Positions 16,801 to 25,786 of a stretch of DNA of 64,000 nucleotides are shown piece after piece. The DNA is taken from the NCBI RefSeq assembly GCF_900107635.1, contig NZ_FNRD01000009.1:155862-219861 (forward strand), written 5' to 3'. Every line of letters begins with the position of its first letter. The stretch's first letter is position 1. The notes under the pieces were generated by a model. It was not told the DNA's origin, did not search any database, and saw nothing but the letters and a program-made list of their open reading frames with translations. The stretch is from Flavobacterium gillisiae. GTDB taxonomy: Bacteria; Bacteroidota; Bacteroidia; Flavobacteriales; Flavobacteriaceae. A program made the translations under genes and the position numbers.

Positions 16801-17312
16801 TTATTATAGATTTGCTTAAGCAACCACCAAACCGTTTCCATGTATTTAGGTTTATAAGTCACATATGGATCTTCCATATCTACCCAGTACCCCATTTTTT
16901 CGGTCAAGTCATTCCAAACATCCGTATAACGCATGACGGTTTTTTTACAAGCCTCGTTATATTCTTCGATGGAAATAGACTTTCCTATATCTTCTTTTGT
17001 AATACCTAATTCTTTCTCGGTACCTAATTCCACAGGTAATCCGTGAGTATCCCAACCCGCTTTACGCTTAACTTGGAATCCTTTTTGTGTTTTATACCTG
17101 CAAAAAATATCTTTTATAGCACGTGCCATTACATGGTGAATTCCCGGTAATCCATTTGCCGAAGGCGGACCTTCAAAAAATACGTAAGGGGGATTCCCTT
17201 CACGCGTGGTTACACTTTTCTCAAAGATGTTTTCTTTTTTCCAAAAATCTAGTACTTCTGATGCTACAGTTGGTAAGTCAAGTCCTTTGTATTCAGTAAA
17301 TTTTGTGCTCAT
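13851..17312 (-). CDS. ileS: isoleucine--tRNA ligase
   Basis: Class I synthetase charging tRNA-Ile, 1153 residues. The HIGH-type motif reads GIHHVMA, the KMSKS loop reads KMSKRLGN, and the editing domain contains the WTTTPWTLPSNTA segment. The long size and the HHVMA form suggest the eukaryote-like IleS2 clade, which includes mupirocin-resistant enzymes; this is inference. I start at the Met at 17312 (MSTKFTEYKGLDLP); an open frame extends 35 codons further, but a -7-like element (TACTTTCGC, about 17336-17344) lies inside that extension. The gene is followed by dksA-like with a 3-base gap. Confidence 0.97.
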   Translation of the reverse strand: MSTKFTEYKGLDLPTVASEVLDFWKKENIFEKSVTTREGNPPYVFFEGPPSANGLPGIHHVMARAIKDIFCRYKTQKGFQVKRKAGWDTHGLPVELGTEKELGITKEDIGKSISIEEYNEACKKTVMRYTDVWNDLTEKMGYWVDMEDPYVTYKPKYMETVWWLLKQIYNKDLMYKGYTIQPYSPKAGTGLSSHEVNQPGSYRDVTDTTVVAQFKVLESSRELLCSKFYDYISSKNLQHYKLSVLDLDEVYFLAWTTTPWTLPSNTALTVGPKIEYVLVKTFNQYTFSLTNVVLAKNLVGKQFGKGFYESKDLADFENFKEGDKKIPYQILAECKGADLVGIRYEQLLPFALPYQNPENAFRVISGDFVTIEDGTGIVHTAPTFGADDAKVAKEATPEVPPLLVLDESGTPVPLVDLQGKFTSHMGEYAGKYVKNEYYEDGEAPDRSIDVELAIRLKEENKAFKVEKYVHSYPHCWRTDKPILYYPLDSWFIKITEVRDRMFDLNETINWKPKSTGEGRFGNWIKNANDWNLSRSRFWGIPLPIWRTEDKQEEILIGSVEELYNEIEKSIQAGFQKENPFKGFEIGNMDEENYDLIDLHKNVVDEITLVSASGKPMTREADLIDVWFDSGSMPYAQWHYPFENKDKIDENKDFPADFIAEGVDQTRGWFYTLHAIATLVFDKVAYKNVVSNGLVLDKNGQKMSKRLGNAADPFETLAEYGPDATRWYMISNANPWDNLKFDLEGIAEVRRKFFGTLYNTYSFFSLYANIDGFKYEEAEIPLNERPEIDQWIISELNTLIKDVDSFYADYEPTKAARAISDFVQENLSNWYVRLCRRRFWKGEYAQDKIAAYQTLYTCLLTISKLGAPIAPFFMDKLYRDLTLATQSEKFDSVHLAEFPKHVENFVNKLLESKMQKAQTISSLVLSLRKKEMIKVRQPLQKVMIPVLDEKQRLEIEAVSDLIKAEVNVKEILFLDDASGVLVKQIKPNFKTLGPRFGKDMGLISKEIQGFSAEKINQLESNGTLELVIAGKSITLTIEDVEISSQDIEGWLVANSNGITVALDIVISPELKKEGIARELVNRIQNIRKDSGFEVTDKIKVHLQKNDILEEAVKPNVDYIKSETLTEELVFEDSISDGIEIEFDDVKTKILITNN

Positions 17313-17444
17313 TTTATCCTTTTCTTTAATCGATGTGCGAAAGTAAGGAATTTTGAATAAAACAAAGAAAAGTAAAGCATAAATAGCTGAATGTAATCGT
17401 ACAATTAGGAAAACCATTCATTAAACTATTCAATTTGTAGGTTT

Positions 17445-18158
17445 TTATGAAAAAACCTCTTTTAGAACCTCTACTGATTTTGGTTTTTTAAAGCCATCAA
17501 GATGCATCATATAATAATCAATAAGAATTTTCAATACCAGCTGTCTTTCAATTACGTGGAAGACTTTCTGGTCATTATCAAATCGTAAAGCGATGAGTTT
17601 TTTAAACAAATTTGACTCATGCTCCGTCAAGGAACTTATGGCATGAAAAGGAGTAAAAACACCATTTGTCATTTCGAAAAAAGGCATGTCCATGTCAGAA
17701 ATATCGGGGTAAAAACCCAGATATTTTGTAGTTTCAAGCATTAATATTAAATGAAAATTAGCTATTTCATCGTGGTTATCTAGCCAAAGCAAGGCCGCTT
17801 CCAGAAAATCAAAAAGCGATTCGTTTTTTTCTTCTTCATGGATCGAATGATGCAGAACTTCAGAAATAAACATCACAATCGTGCTCTTATAAATATCGGA
17901 ATGTATCGTCTGGAAAGGCGTGCTAATTTTTATTTCTTTAAAATTCTCAAGTGTCCCTTTGTTCTTATGTACCGCTTCAATTTCGAGAATAGACAATGGC
18001 TGGAAATAAGCTATTTTCTGATTTGATTTTCGACCCGAAAAAGCATCCCGAACGAAGTAGGACTTTAATCCGTGCGATTGCGTAAAGCATTTTACAATTA
18101 AGCTTTTTTCCTGGAATTTTATAGACGAAAGAACTATCGCTTTTGTTTTAACCTGCAT
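17445..18158 (-). CDS. recO: DNA repair protein RecO
   Basis: Recombination mediator that loads RecA with RecR on SSB-coated DNA. 237 residues, with an N-terminal OB-fold (MQVKTKAIVLSSIKFQEKSLIVKCFTQSHGLKSYFVR) and a helical C-terminal domain. The zinc cysteines seen in some RecO proteins are absent, as is usual in this phylum. It lies 13 bases after the porZ-like gene and ahead of ileS on the same strand, a neighbour order I associate with flavobacteria. Confidence 0.93.
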   Translation of the reverse strand: MQVKTKAIVLSSIKFQEKSLIVKCFTQSHGLKSYFVRDAFSGRKSNQKIAYFQPLSILEIEAVHKNKGTLENFKEIKISTPFQTIHSDIYKSTIVMFISEVLHHSIHEEEKNESLFDFLEAALLWLDNHDEIANFHLILMLETTKYLGFYPDISDMDMPFFEMTNGVFTPFHAISSLTEHESNLFKKLIALRFDNDQKVFHVIERQLVLKILIDYYMMHLDGFKKPKSVEVLKEVFS

Positions 18159-18171
18159 TGAAATTTGAATT

Positions 18172-20460
18172 TTAACGAATAATCATTACTTTTTTAACTT
18201 TGGTTTCCACTCCGTCTTGTGCCGATATGAAAATCATATACACCCCCGACGCCACCTTATATTTTCCAAAAGCGGTTGTATCCCATTCTATTGTGCCACC
18301 TTCTGAAATAACTTCATGCACTAAATTACCCGCAATATCAGTGATTTTCACATTCGCTTTATTGATTAATCCAGCGATTTTTACCGTCCCGTCATATTCA
18401 GGCCGCACTGGGTTTGGATATACATAAGCATTACTTAAATCTTCACTTGCTGCTGTTGCAATCCCTTTAAACGAAATCATTCCTTTGGCTGTAGCTATAA
18501 AAACCTCGCCCGTTGCACTGTTTATATCAATGTCATTAATAACATTACTAGGCAAAGGAGAATTGTTTATTGTAAAATGATATTTCGTCTCCTCACCGTT
18601 CGCCGATACCATAAACAAACCAGAATCTGCAGTACCTATCCATTTATTGTTTGCCCCATCGACTGCAATATCTGTGATAAATTGCTCATAAAGCAATTCC
18701 TGAGCAAGGTTGTCTTCTAATATAATTATAGGATTTGCCGTTAACTGATCCGCTGTTTGAAAATTCCCCACATTAGACAATACTCGTAGACCCTTTATGG
18801 TCCCTATCCATAGTTGATTTCTATTATCTATAGCTAAAGCTCTAACATCTGAAGCCGGTAAATTTCCTTTATCAGTGCCAATTGTAATTTTTTTGAAGGT
18901 GTTATTACCGTCGTTAAAACCGACAACACCATCTCTATTTGTCGCCATCCATTTAGTCCCGTTCTTATCAATAAGCATTCTACCAAAACTATTGTCTTCA
19001 CTGGCGTCTAATATATTGTCTGTCGAAAAACTCTGCCACTCCCCACTAGTTTTCAATACTTTTAATCCATTTTTTACCCGGCTATTTGTAACCCAAAGAG
19101 CTCCATTTTTATCAAATGCAGCTCCGTTTATTCGAACATCAAAATAATTTGGACCAACAAATGTCAATGACTCTAAACCGCTATTGGTTTGATTATATAA
19201 AAAGCTAGGCTTATCTGCTTCTATTTTTAATAATCCCGAAAAGAACGAACTGGCATATACTTCATCCTCTTTATTGGGATTCACCGTTATTCTACATATT
19301 GATTTCGTTCCTAAAACTGATTTATACGGAATATTTAACCAGCCTGATTGACTGTATTTACTAATACCATAGCTATCTAAGTCATACGGATTATAAGCAA
19401 CATCGTAGTCACCATAAACTGCCCACAAGGAACTTGAGGTTGTTTGAAAGGCAAAAATATTATTTCTCGACGGTCCCATAGGGGTGGTGTTTTCAAAAAC
19501 AGAAACGGTTGAGATTGTTGTGGTTAGCAAACCATTTTCTTTTGTTCCAATGTAAATCACATCATTAATACTGGTGGCACAACTAAAAACAGGACTATAA
19601 TCTGGTATTTGATTGTTATTTATTTGGCGTACCAAAATCAATTGTTTGTTATATACGTAAACACTGACAGCGGTAGTTAGAATTAAATAAGTTCCATTAG
19701 CCCGTATGTCCAATGCAGGCTGAGATAGTGTGGTAAAGCCCCCAAACGAATTTGTACTTGCATTGTATTTATTTACATTTCCCGAATTATTAACTGCAAT
19801 TAACTCCGTTCCAAAAGCTTCTATACCAGACCAACTTCCGGTTGCCACCAACTCCCATTGCTTATAGTCATTTAAATTTTTACTTGAAATTGCAGCACGT
19901 CTAACGCCATTATCAGTGGCTGCATAAATAAATCCGTTATAAGCAGCCGTTTGTCTCACACTTATTTCTGCACCGGTATCGCCAATGAAATAGGTATCAC
20001 CAAAAAGCATACTTTTTAAATTAAATTGAACAATCCCAAAGTCACAAGAGACATAGACAATCCCATCAAACTCCATGAAATGATTTACTTTTTTCCTGTT
20101 TGCAGGAAGCTGTTTGTTTATAATATCAACCACCTTCAACATACTACCATCAGATTCATTGATAACAATCATCAATCCGTTTTCATAACCAACCAATGTT
20201 TTATTAAAAACAGTGCTATAATAAAGAGAACTTATCGTCTGGCCTGAAAGTCCATCAACTGTATTGGTAGTTTTTATTTGATTGTCAGTTGTATTTTTCG
20301 AAAACAAAGCATTTTCTGAGGCAGCAAAGACTGTGGTAGAAGAGACTGAAACATCTTTAATCTCATTATATGAAAAATAGCCCTGCCACAATAAATTATT
20401 TTGGGAAAAACCCATTTGTGTGAGTAGTAAAATCAGAAGACTATAAAATATTTTTTTCAT
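18172..20460 (-). CDS. porZ: PorZ-like beta-propeller protein with type A T9SS sorting domain
   Basis: Type IX secretion surface component, 762 residues. After the signal peptide MKKIFYSLLILLLTQMGFSQ there are repeated propeller-type blades (NGFIYAATDNGVRRAAI, GTKWMATNRDGVVGF, NQLWIGTIKGLRVL, NKWIGTADSGLFMV). The C-terminal domain (about 685-762) starts YVYPNPVRPEYDG and ends KKVMIIR, the pattern of a type A sorting signal. In Porphyromonas, PorZ belongs to the attachment complex and itself keeps a CTD. The recO neighbour fits. The name rests on the N-terminal domain pattern plus layout; a generic two-component-regulator-like propeller is the alternative. Confidence 0.85.
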   Translation of the reverse strand: MKKIFYSLLILLLTQMGFSQNNLLWQGYFSYNEIKDVSVSSTTVFAASENALFSKNTTDNQIKTTNTVDGLSGQTISSLYYSTVFNKTLVGYENGLMIVINESDGSMLKVVDIINKQLPANRKKVNHFMEFDGIVYVSCDFGIVQFNLKSMLFGDTYFIGDTGAEISVRQTAAYNGFIYAATDNGVRRAAISSKNLNDYKQWELVATGSWSGIEAFGTELIAVNNSGNVNKYNASTNSFGGFTTLSQPALDIRANGTYLILTTAVSVYVYNKQLILVRQINNNQIPDYSPVFSCATSINDVIYIGTKENGLLTTTISTVSVFENTTPMGPSRNNIFAFQTTSSSLWAVYGDYDVAYNPYDLDSYGISKYSQSGWLNIPYKSVLGTKSICRITVNPNKEDEVYASSFFSGLLKIEADKPSFLYNQTNSGLESLTFVGPNYFDVRINGAAFDKNGALWVTNSRVKNGLKVLKTSGEWQSFSTDNILDASEDNSFGRMLIDKNGTKWMATNRDGVVGFNDGNNTFKKITIGTDKGNLPASDVRALAIDNRNQLWIGTIKGLRVLSNVGNFQTADQLTANPIIILEDNLAQELLYEQFITDIAVDGANNKWIGTADSGLFMVSANGEETKYHFTINNSPLPSNVINDIDINSATGEVFIATAKGMISFKGIATAASEDLSNAYVYPNPVRPEYDGTVKIAGLINKANVKITDIAGNLVHEVISEGGTIEWDTTAFGKYKVASGVYMIFISAQDGVETKVKKVMIIR

Positions 20461-20524
20461 TATAAAGGATACTTATGATTCACAAATATAATACAATCAA
20501 AAGCATTCGGTTTTTGTTCTAATC

Positions 20525-20577
20525 AAAAAAAATGCCTTCTACCTAATCCCGAAGTATCGGAATGGCAGAAGGCATTT
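20525..20577 (-). terminator. intrinsic terminator of gdhA
   Basis: Long hairpin (AAATGCCTTCTGCC ... AGAAGGCATTTTTTT on the minus strand) with an inner CCGATACTTCGG hairpin, lying 20 bases past the gdhA stop. Confidence 0.8.
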
Positions 20578-20596
20578 AAATTATTTAAAAAAAGAT

Positions 20597-21940
20597 TTAT
20601 ACCACTCCTTGAGCAAGCATAGCGTCAGCTACTTTTACAAATCCAGCAATGTTAGCTCCTTTTACGTAGTCAACATATCCTGAAGCATCCTTACCGTATT
20701 GCACACATGAAGCATGAATAGCAAGCATAATTCCTTTTAATTTTTCATCTACTTCTTCAGAAGACCAGCTTAATCTTAAAGAGTTTTGAGACATCTCTAA
20801 ACCTGAAGTCGCAACTCCACCTGCATTAGAAGCTTTTCCTGGAGCAAATAATAATTTAGCGTTTTGAAATACTAAAACAGCATCTGGTGTTGTAGGCATG
20901 TTAGCTCCTTCAGCCACACAAATACATCCGTTTGCAACTAAAGCTTTAGCTTCCTCTTCGTTCAATTCATTTTGAGTTGCACAAGGTAATGCAATATCAC
21001 ATTTCACTTCCCATGGACGTTTCCCTGCAAAATATTTAGCGTTTGGATATTTAGTAACATAGTCACTAATTCTTCCTCTCAATTCATTTTTAATTTCCAT
21101 TACGTGTGCTAGTTTCTCCCCATCAATACCGTCAGCATCGTAGATGTATCCAGCCGAATCCGACATAGTTACTACTTTACCACCTAATTGAGTTGCTTTT
21201 TCAGTAGCATATTGTGCAACGTTTCCAGAACCAGAAACAACAACTGTTTTACCTGCAAAACTATTTCCTTTAGTCTCCAACATACTTTGTGCAAAATAAA
21301 CTGCTCCGTATCCTGTAGCTTCAGGTCTGATTAATGAACCTCCGAAAGAAATTCCTTTACCAGTTAAAACTCCTGTAAATTCATTTCTTAGTCTTTTATA
21401 TTGACCAAACATGAATCCAACTTCTCTTCCTCCAACACCGATATCACCAGCAGGTACATCCGTATTTGCTCCAATATGTTTAGACAATTCAGTCATGAAA
21501 CTTTGGCAAAAACGCATTACTTCATTATCTGATTTTCCTTTTGGATCAAAATCAGCTCCACCTTTTCCACCACCCATTGGCAATGTAGTTAAGCTGTTTT
21601 TAAAAGTTTGTTCGAAAGCCAAAAATTTCAAAATGCTTAAATTTACAGAAGGGTGAAAACGAAGTCCTCCTTTGTATGGTCCGATAGCAGAGTTCATTTG
21701 AATACGGTATCCTCTATTTACTTGAGTAGCCCCTTTATCATCAATCCAAGCTACACGAAACATAATGATTCGATCAGACTCAACCATTCTCTCCAAAAGC
21801 ATTTTGTTTTGGTATTTTTTATTTTCTTCAATGAAAGGAATTACTGTTTCAGCAACTTCTAAAACTGCCTGCAAAAATTCTGGCTCGTTTGGGTTTTTTT
21901 TAGTAACCTCTTCAATAAAAGTAGTAATACTTTGTGACAT
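20597..21940 (-). CDS. gdhA: NADP-specific glutamate dehydrogenase
   Basis: Interconverts 2-oxoglutarate plus ammonium and glutamate. At 447 residues it is the size of the hexameric NADP-type enzyme. The substrate region PMGGGKGGADFDPKGKSDNE and the DVPAGDIGVGGREVGFMFGQY block are intact, and a GSGNVA nucleotide motif opens the Rossmann domain. It is monocistronic: a perfect -7 box lies upstream and a strong terminator downstream. It links nitrogen assimilation to the amino-acid breakdown genes in this window. Confidence 0.97.
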   Translation of the reverse strand: MSQSITTFIEEVTKKNPNEPEFLQAVLEVAETVIPFIEENKKYQNKMLLERMVESDRIIMFRVAWIDDKGATQVNRGYRIQMNSAIGPYKGGLRFHPSVNLSILKFLAFEQTFKNSLTTLPMGGGKGGADFDPKGKSDNEVMRFCQSFMTELSKHIGANTDVPAGDIGVGGREVGFMFGQYKRLRNEFTGVLTGKGISFGGSLIRPEATGYGAVYFAQSMLETKGNSFAGKTVVVSGSGNVAQYATEKATQLGGKVVTMSDSAGYIYDADGIDGEKLAHVMEIKNELRGRISDYVTKYPNAKYFAGKRPWEVKCDIALPCATQNELNEEEAKALVANGCICVAEGANMPTTPDAVLVFQNAKLLFAPGKASNAGGVATSGLEMSQNSLRLSWSSEEVDEKLKGIMLAIHASCVQYGKDASGYVDYVKGANIAGFVKVADAMLAQGVV

Positions 21941-21987
21941 GATTCTTAGATTATTAACGTTTAAGAAAACGTTTTCGTTAGTGACTA

Positions 21988-21995
21988 CAAAGATA
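21988..21995 (-). promoter_or_regulatory. -7 box TATCTTTG for gdhA
   Basis: Exact TAnnTTTG match 47 bases before the gdhA start. The leader contains an AACGTTTTCTTAAACGTT-type imperfect inverted repeat (about 21955-21976) that could bind a regulator. Confidence 0.5.
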
Positions 21996-22183
21996 CGAGT
22001 TCTTAGAATATTTCTTAATAATATTTCACTATATCTTGGTGAATTATCTTTTTATCAATCATTCTTTAAAAAATCAGGATTTGAAGTTGCCTTTTATTGA
22101 AAAACGTTGTACTTTTCTTAAGCAATTTAGCTTTTAATTATTTATTTTTAAATTTATTTTTAAGGGATGAATGATGTTTTTTA

Positions 22184-22191
22184 TATATTTG
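22184..22191 (+). promoter_or_regulatory. -7 box TATATTTG
   Basis: Exact TAnnTTTG match 25 bases before the start of the outer-membrane-type protein at 22217. Confidence 0.5.
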
Positions 22192-22216
22192 TCAGGACTT
22201 GAAATTTTAACCAAAA

Positions 22217-23020
22217 ATGCTCAAACACCTCTCTATTTTTTTATTTGTCTTATTTGGCTTTTCATTTAATTCAAATGCGCAATTCGGATTTTCGCATGAA
22301 GTAGGGATTATAGCTGGTCCAGTAGCTTTTCAATCGGACTATGGGCAACGATATGATTTAAACACAAATGCCGGGAATACCGGTATAGGAATTGGGATTA
22401 TTCATTATATAAATTTTTCCTATACCGCAGAATGTAACTGTTATACCCCTGAAACATATTTTAACGATCACTTCAAACTTAGAAGTGAATTGTCTTATAA
22501 TAAAACCAGCTTAGAACATTTTGGAGAATGGGTAAGCCCTGATCGCACTAGTCTTGGTGCAAACCAATTGAGAGCGATGAAAGGAACCACAGCAGTTACT
22601 AATATAGGTATGCAACTAGAGTATTTTCCCCTTAGTATTCGCGATTTCACCTCAAGAATAGGTAGTTTGGGACCGTTTGTAAGTCTTGGAGGTCAATTTA
22701 GCTACTACAATGCCGAAGCCTATTCTACATTAGGACCGTTAGGCACTCCTCTTACTACATTTCCAAAATATTTAACTCCAACGGACAATCGCCCTTACGG
22801 ATTTTCGACCGAAGGCGGTACGGTTTGGTCTGTCGTTACCAGTGTAGGGACCCGTTATAAATTAACCCCATTACGAGATTTAATGATTGATTTGAGATTT
22901 CAATATTTTTTCTCCAACTGGGTAGATGGTTTAAATCCGAATCCTGCTATTTACAAAGAAAACAAAGCAAACGACTGGTTAGTATGGCTTAATGTTGGTT
23001 ACATTTACTACTTGCAATAG
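22217..23020 (+). CDS. outer-membrane-type protein, THC0290_0291-like
   Basis: 267 residues with a signal peptide ending near SNAQ. The mature part is rich in Gly and aromatic residues and in alternating strand pattern (GTRYKLTPLRDLMIDLRFQYFFSNWVDGLNPNP), ending in an aromatic/Gln C-terminus (YIYYLQ). This fits a small outer-membrane barrel or a periplasmic beta protein. I recall the same block pattern in flavobacterial proteins labelled THC0290_0291 family; no function is established. It stands alone, with its own promoter and a strong terminator. Confidence 0.75.
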   Translation: MLKHLSIFLFVLFGFSFNSNAQFGFSHEVGIIAGPVAFQSDYGQRYDLNTNAGNTGIGIGIIHYINFSYTAECNCYTPETYFNDHFKLRSELSYNKTSLEHFGEWVSPDRTSLGANQLRAMKGTTAVTNIGMQLEYFPLSIRDFTSRIGSLGPFVSLGGQFSYYNAEAYSTLGPLGTPLTTFPKYLTPTDNRPYGFSTEGGTVWSVVTSVGTRYKLTPLRDLMIDLRFQYFFSNWVDGLNPNPAIYKENKANDWLVWLNVGYIYYLQ

Positions 23021-23040
23021 CCATAAAGCATTTATAAATA

Positions 23041-23074
23041 AAAGCCCAATTCTAAAATTTAGAATTGGGCTTTT
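23041..23074. terminator. intrinsic terminator, bidirectional
   Basis: Perfect 14-bp stem AAAGCCCAATTCTA / TAGAATTGGGCTTT with a 4-base loop and T run, between converging genes. Confidence 0.88.
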
Positions 23075-23117
23075 ATACTTTACACTCAGCAACTAAGAAG
23101 AACAACGGGTCTAGAAT

Positions 23118-24260
23118 TTATCCTAATGCTCGTTTTAAGTCTTCGATTAAATCTTCCGCATCTTCAATACCTACGCTTAATCGAACTAAATCATCAGTAA
23201 TCCCAATTTCCTTTCTTTTATCTTCCGGAATCGAGGCGTGAGCCATCATTACCGAGTAATTTGCCAGCGACTCTACTCCTCCTAAAGATTCCGCCAAAGT
23301 GAATATTTTTATTTTTTCAAGAAAATCAATTGCATCTTCTTTTTTACCGGACACGAAATTGAAAGAAACCATTCCTCCAAAACCACGCATTTGCTTTTTA
23401 GCAAGCTCATGAAATGGATTAGTTTTCAATCCTGGATAATACACGGTTTTAACTTTTGGATGATTGTTCAAAAATTCAGCTATTTTTTCTCCATTTTCGC
23501 AATGTCTTTGCATTCTTAAATGCAATGTTTTTATTCCTCTCAGTACTAAAAAGCTATCCATTGGTCCTAGTATCGCTCCAGTAGCAAATTGCTGAAAATG
23601 CATTTGCTTTCCTAATTCTTCGTCTTTCATAATCAAAGCTCCCGCCATAACATCAGAATGCCCTGCAAGGTATTTTGTAGCTGAATGCATCACGATATCT
23701 GCCCCTAAATCCAATGGATTCTGTAAATACGGTGTTGCAAAGGTGTTATCAACGGCAAAAATCACTTTATTCTCTTTTGTGATTTTAGCAATTGCTTCAA
23801 TATCAACCAATTTCATCATAGGATTCGTTGGTGTTTCGACCCAAACTAATTTGGTGTTTTCATTAATCAATGACTTGAATTTTTCCATGTCATTCATATC
23901 TACAAAATGGAAAACTATTCCTGAATCTTTATATATTTTTGTAAACAATCTATACGTTCCTCCGTACAAATCATCCATAGCAATAACTTCATCACCTGCT
24001 TTCAATCCTCGCATCAAACAATCTGTTGCTGCTAATCCCGATGAAAAAGCTAATCCTCTTGCACCATTTTCTAAACTCGCCAAAGCATTTTCTAAAGCTG
24101 TCCTTGTAGGGTTTGCAGTTCTACTGTATTCATAATCCCCAATAGGTTGCCCCGGACTTGTTTGTGCAAATGTAGTCGTTTGATATATGGGCGGCATAAC
24201 TGCCCCTGTACTTGAATCATGCTGCTGCCCGCCGTGTATTGTTTTAGTATTGAATTTCAT
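23118..24260 (-). CDS. metB: cystathionine gamma-synthase (Cys/Met metabolism PLP enzyme)
   Basis: Fold-type I PLP enzyme of methionine or cysteine metabolism, 380 residues. Key parts: YEYSRTANPTR near 43-53, SSGLAAT near 73-79, the cofactor lysine Lys196 (HSATKYLAGHSDV), and the C-terminal SLGGVESL block. Gamma-synthase and gamma-lyase members are hard to tell apart by eye; length and overall pattern favour the synthase, with lyase the alternative. It has its own TAAGTTTG -7 box and diverges from the DUF3298 lipoprotein gene. Confidence 0.88.
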   Translation of the reverse strand: MKFNTKTIHGGQQHDSSTGAVMPPIYQTTTFAQTSPGQPIGDYEYSRTANPTRTALENALASLENGARGLAFSSGLAATDCLMRGLKAGDEVIAMDDLYGGTYRLFTKIYKDSGIVFHFVDMNDMEKFKSLINENTKLVWVETPTNPMMKLVDIEAIAKITKENKVIFAVDNTFATPYLQNPLDLGADIVMHSATKYLAGHSDVMAGALIMKDEELGKQMHFQQFATGAILGPMDSFLVLRGIKTLHLRMQRHCENGEKIAEFLNNHPKVKTVYYPGLKTNPFHELAKKQMRGFGGMVSFNFVSGKKEDAIDFLEKIKIFTLAESLGGVESLANYSVMMAHASIPEDKRKEIGITDDLVRLSVGIEDAEDLIEDLKRALG

Positions 24261-24290
24261 TTCTTTTAATTTTCAATTTTAAAGGTTTTA

Positions 24291-24298
24291 CAAACTTA
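24291..24298 (-). promoter_or_regulatory. -7 box TAAGTTTG for metB
   Basis: Exact TAnnTTTG match 30 bases before the metB start on the minus strand. Confidence 0.45.
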
Positions 24299-24332
24299 CC
24301 CATTAATTTATTCTTAGAAAGGTGCAAGTTGC

Positions 24333-24340
24333 TACCTTTG
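24333..24340 (+). promoter_or_regulatory. -7 box TACCTTTG
   Basis: Exact TAnnTTTG match 22 bases before the DUF3298 lipoprotein start. It is divergent from the metB box 35 bases away. Confidence 0.5.
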
Positions 24341-24362
24341 TATTTAATTAACACATTTTGAG

Positions 24363-25106
24363 ATGAAAAACTATATCCTTTTTGCATCCGTATTCTTTCT
24401 TTTTGCCCGTTGTGAAAAAGAACTGGTTTTTGAAAATCAGACTTTTGAGAAAAAAACACGTTTAGCCTGCAAGGATAATTGCCCTCATATCAGTGTGCGA
24501 ATTCCTATTGCCAAAGACGTCCCAATAGTCGCCGACAGCATCAATAAAAAAGTATTCTCTGTTTTGAAAGAGATTGTATACTTTGGAGAAAAGCCCTACA
24601 CTTCAACAGACTACAAAGGATTAGTCAGTTCGTTTATCGACTCGTACGAGCAACTGCAAAAGGATTTTCCAAAAGACTCCTTTGGTTGGGAGGCGAAGAT
24701 TGATGGCGAAGTAAAATATGTGTCGGAGAACATCATTAATATCGAAATTAAACACTACACCTATACCGGCGGAGCTCATGGGTATCAAGGGATGCGCTCT
24801 TTACTGTTTGATCCTAATACAGGAAAAACAATCTTGCAACATCAATTATTTAAGGATAGAAATGCCTTTAGAGCTTTCGCCGAAAAGGAATTCAGAAACA
24901 AATTTAAAATCCCAGAAAAAGGATCTATTAATCAAACGGGCTTACTATTTGAAGACGACACTTTTCATTTACCTCAAAACCTGTTTTATACCGATAAGGG
25001 ATTACTTTTATTTTACAATCCCTACGAAGTCGCCTCTTATGCTGATGGAACAAAAGAATTATTGCTCTCGTATAAGGAAGTCAATGACTATTTGTTGATT
25101 AAATAA
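24363..25106 (+). CDS. DUF4163/DUF3298 lipoprotein (RsiV/PdaC-like fold)
   Basis: 247 residues. The signal peptide ends at LFARC (Cys18), so this is a lipoprotein. The DUF4163 region (about 35-120) is followed by DUF3298, with the characteristic YTGGAHGYQGMRSLLFDPNTG turn near 130-152. Related domains occur in PdaC and in the lysozyme-sensing anti-sigma factor RsiV, so a cell-wall or muramidase-binding role is possible but unproven. It is followed by a dispersed repeat rather than another gene on the strand. Confidence 0.85.
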   Translation: MKNYILFASVFFLFARCEKELVFENQTFEKKTRLACKDNCPHISVRIPIAKDVPIVADSINKKVFSVLKEIVYFGEKPYTSTDYKGLVSSFIDSYEQLQKDFPKDSFGWEAKIDGEVKYVSENIINIEIKHYTYTGGAHGYQGMRSLLFDPNTGKTILQHQLFKDRNAFRAFAEKEFRNKFKIPEKGSINQTGLLFEDDTFHLPQNLFYTDKGLLLFYNPYEVASYADGTKELLLSYKEVNDYLLIK

Positions 25107-25127
25107 TCTTAGGTCTGTATCGAGATT

Positions 25128-25275
25128 TTTAGCCCCGATAGCAGTGGAAACCCTCTTGCACTCCACTCTATTTTTTTCTGCTAGAAAAGAGCGACCAGCG
25201 GAAGCTCCTTTTATAGCTTAGAAAAAAAGGGTGGAGAGTGAGAGATTGTAGCGGAAAGCGGGATTAGCTCCTAAC
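25128..25275 (-). repeat. dispersed 3' element, copy 2 (expanded)
   Basis: The largest copy, 148 bp. Outer ends match the family (TTAGGAGCTAATCCCGC ... TATCGGGGCTA in the sense of dinB, minus strand). The middle has an extra nested GGAGCTTCCGCTGGTCGC-type segment and an inverted repeat around CTCCACTCT / AGGGTGGAG. It ends 11 bases from the dinB stop. Confidence 0.7.
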
Positions 25276-25285
25276 CCTAATCCCC

Positions 25286-25741
25286 TTAAATAAACTTACG
25301 AATACTCATTATAATTCCGATGTGTAGCCCTTCGTGAAAGTCGTTGAAAGCTATCGCATCTGAAGCGCTTTTTAACACAATCCCAGCAGATGTTGGGTAT
25401 TCTTGATAATTAATAAAGATTTTACTTTCTAAATCGGTTTCCGTTTGATTGATGGTTTCCGTAAGTAATGTTTTGATTTCATCGACTTCGGCTTGAGTTG
25501 CAATATGTTCTGGTTTGCTTCCTTTTTTATATTTCTCGACCATTTCGTCTGAAATCATCATAGGTATTCCAGATAGTTTGTAAACGAGCACTTGCTGAAC
25601 AACAACGACATGGGCAATATTCCAAATCAAGTTATTCTTATATCCCTCCGGAATTTTGTTCAATTGTTCCAATGTATACCCCGCCAACATTTGAGATAGT
25701 ATGTTTCTACTTGTTCTGGTAACATCTAGTGTTTGTTGCAT
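25286..25741 (-). CDS. DinB-family protein
   Basis: 151 residues, four-helix-bundle DinB/YfiT type; family members are often metal-bound thiol-dependent transferases, but many have no known role. Histidines that could bind a metal are in WNIAHVVVVQQ (about 45) and FHEGLHIG (about 134-138). I start at MQQTLDVTRTSRN (25741); a longer frame would reach into the divergent promoter palindrome. It is divergent from the ArsC-like gene, with 77 bases between starts. Confidence 0.85.
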   Translation of the reverse strand: MQQTLDVTRTSRNILSQMLAGYTLEQLNKIPEGYKNNLIWNIAHVVVVQQVLVYKLSGIPMMISDEMVEKYKKGSKPEHIATQAEVDEIKTLLTETINQTETDLESKIFINYQEYPTSAGIVLKSASDAIAFNDFHEGLHIGIIMSIRKFI

Positions 25742-25786
25742 TTTTCTAATTTTTTGATAAAAATAATCATTTTCCGTCTCAAATGA

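Noticed and set aside
17313..17417. 35-codon N-terminal extension of IleS
   Set aside because: The extension is hydrophobic, unlike the family, and contains the likely -7 element.
20545..20562. CCCGAAGTATCGG motif as a separate regulatory site
   Set aside because: It is the inner part of the gdhA terminator hairpin.
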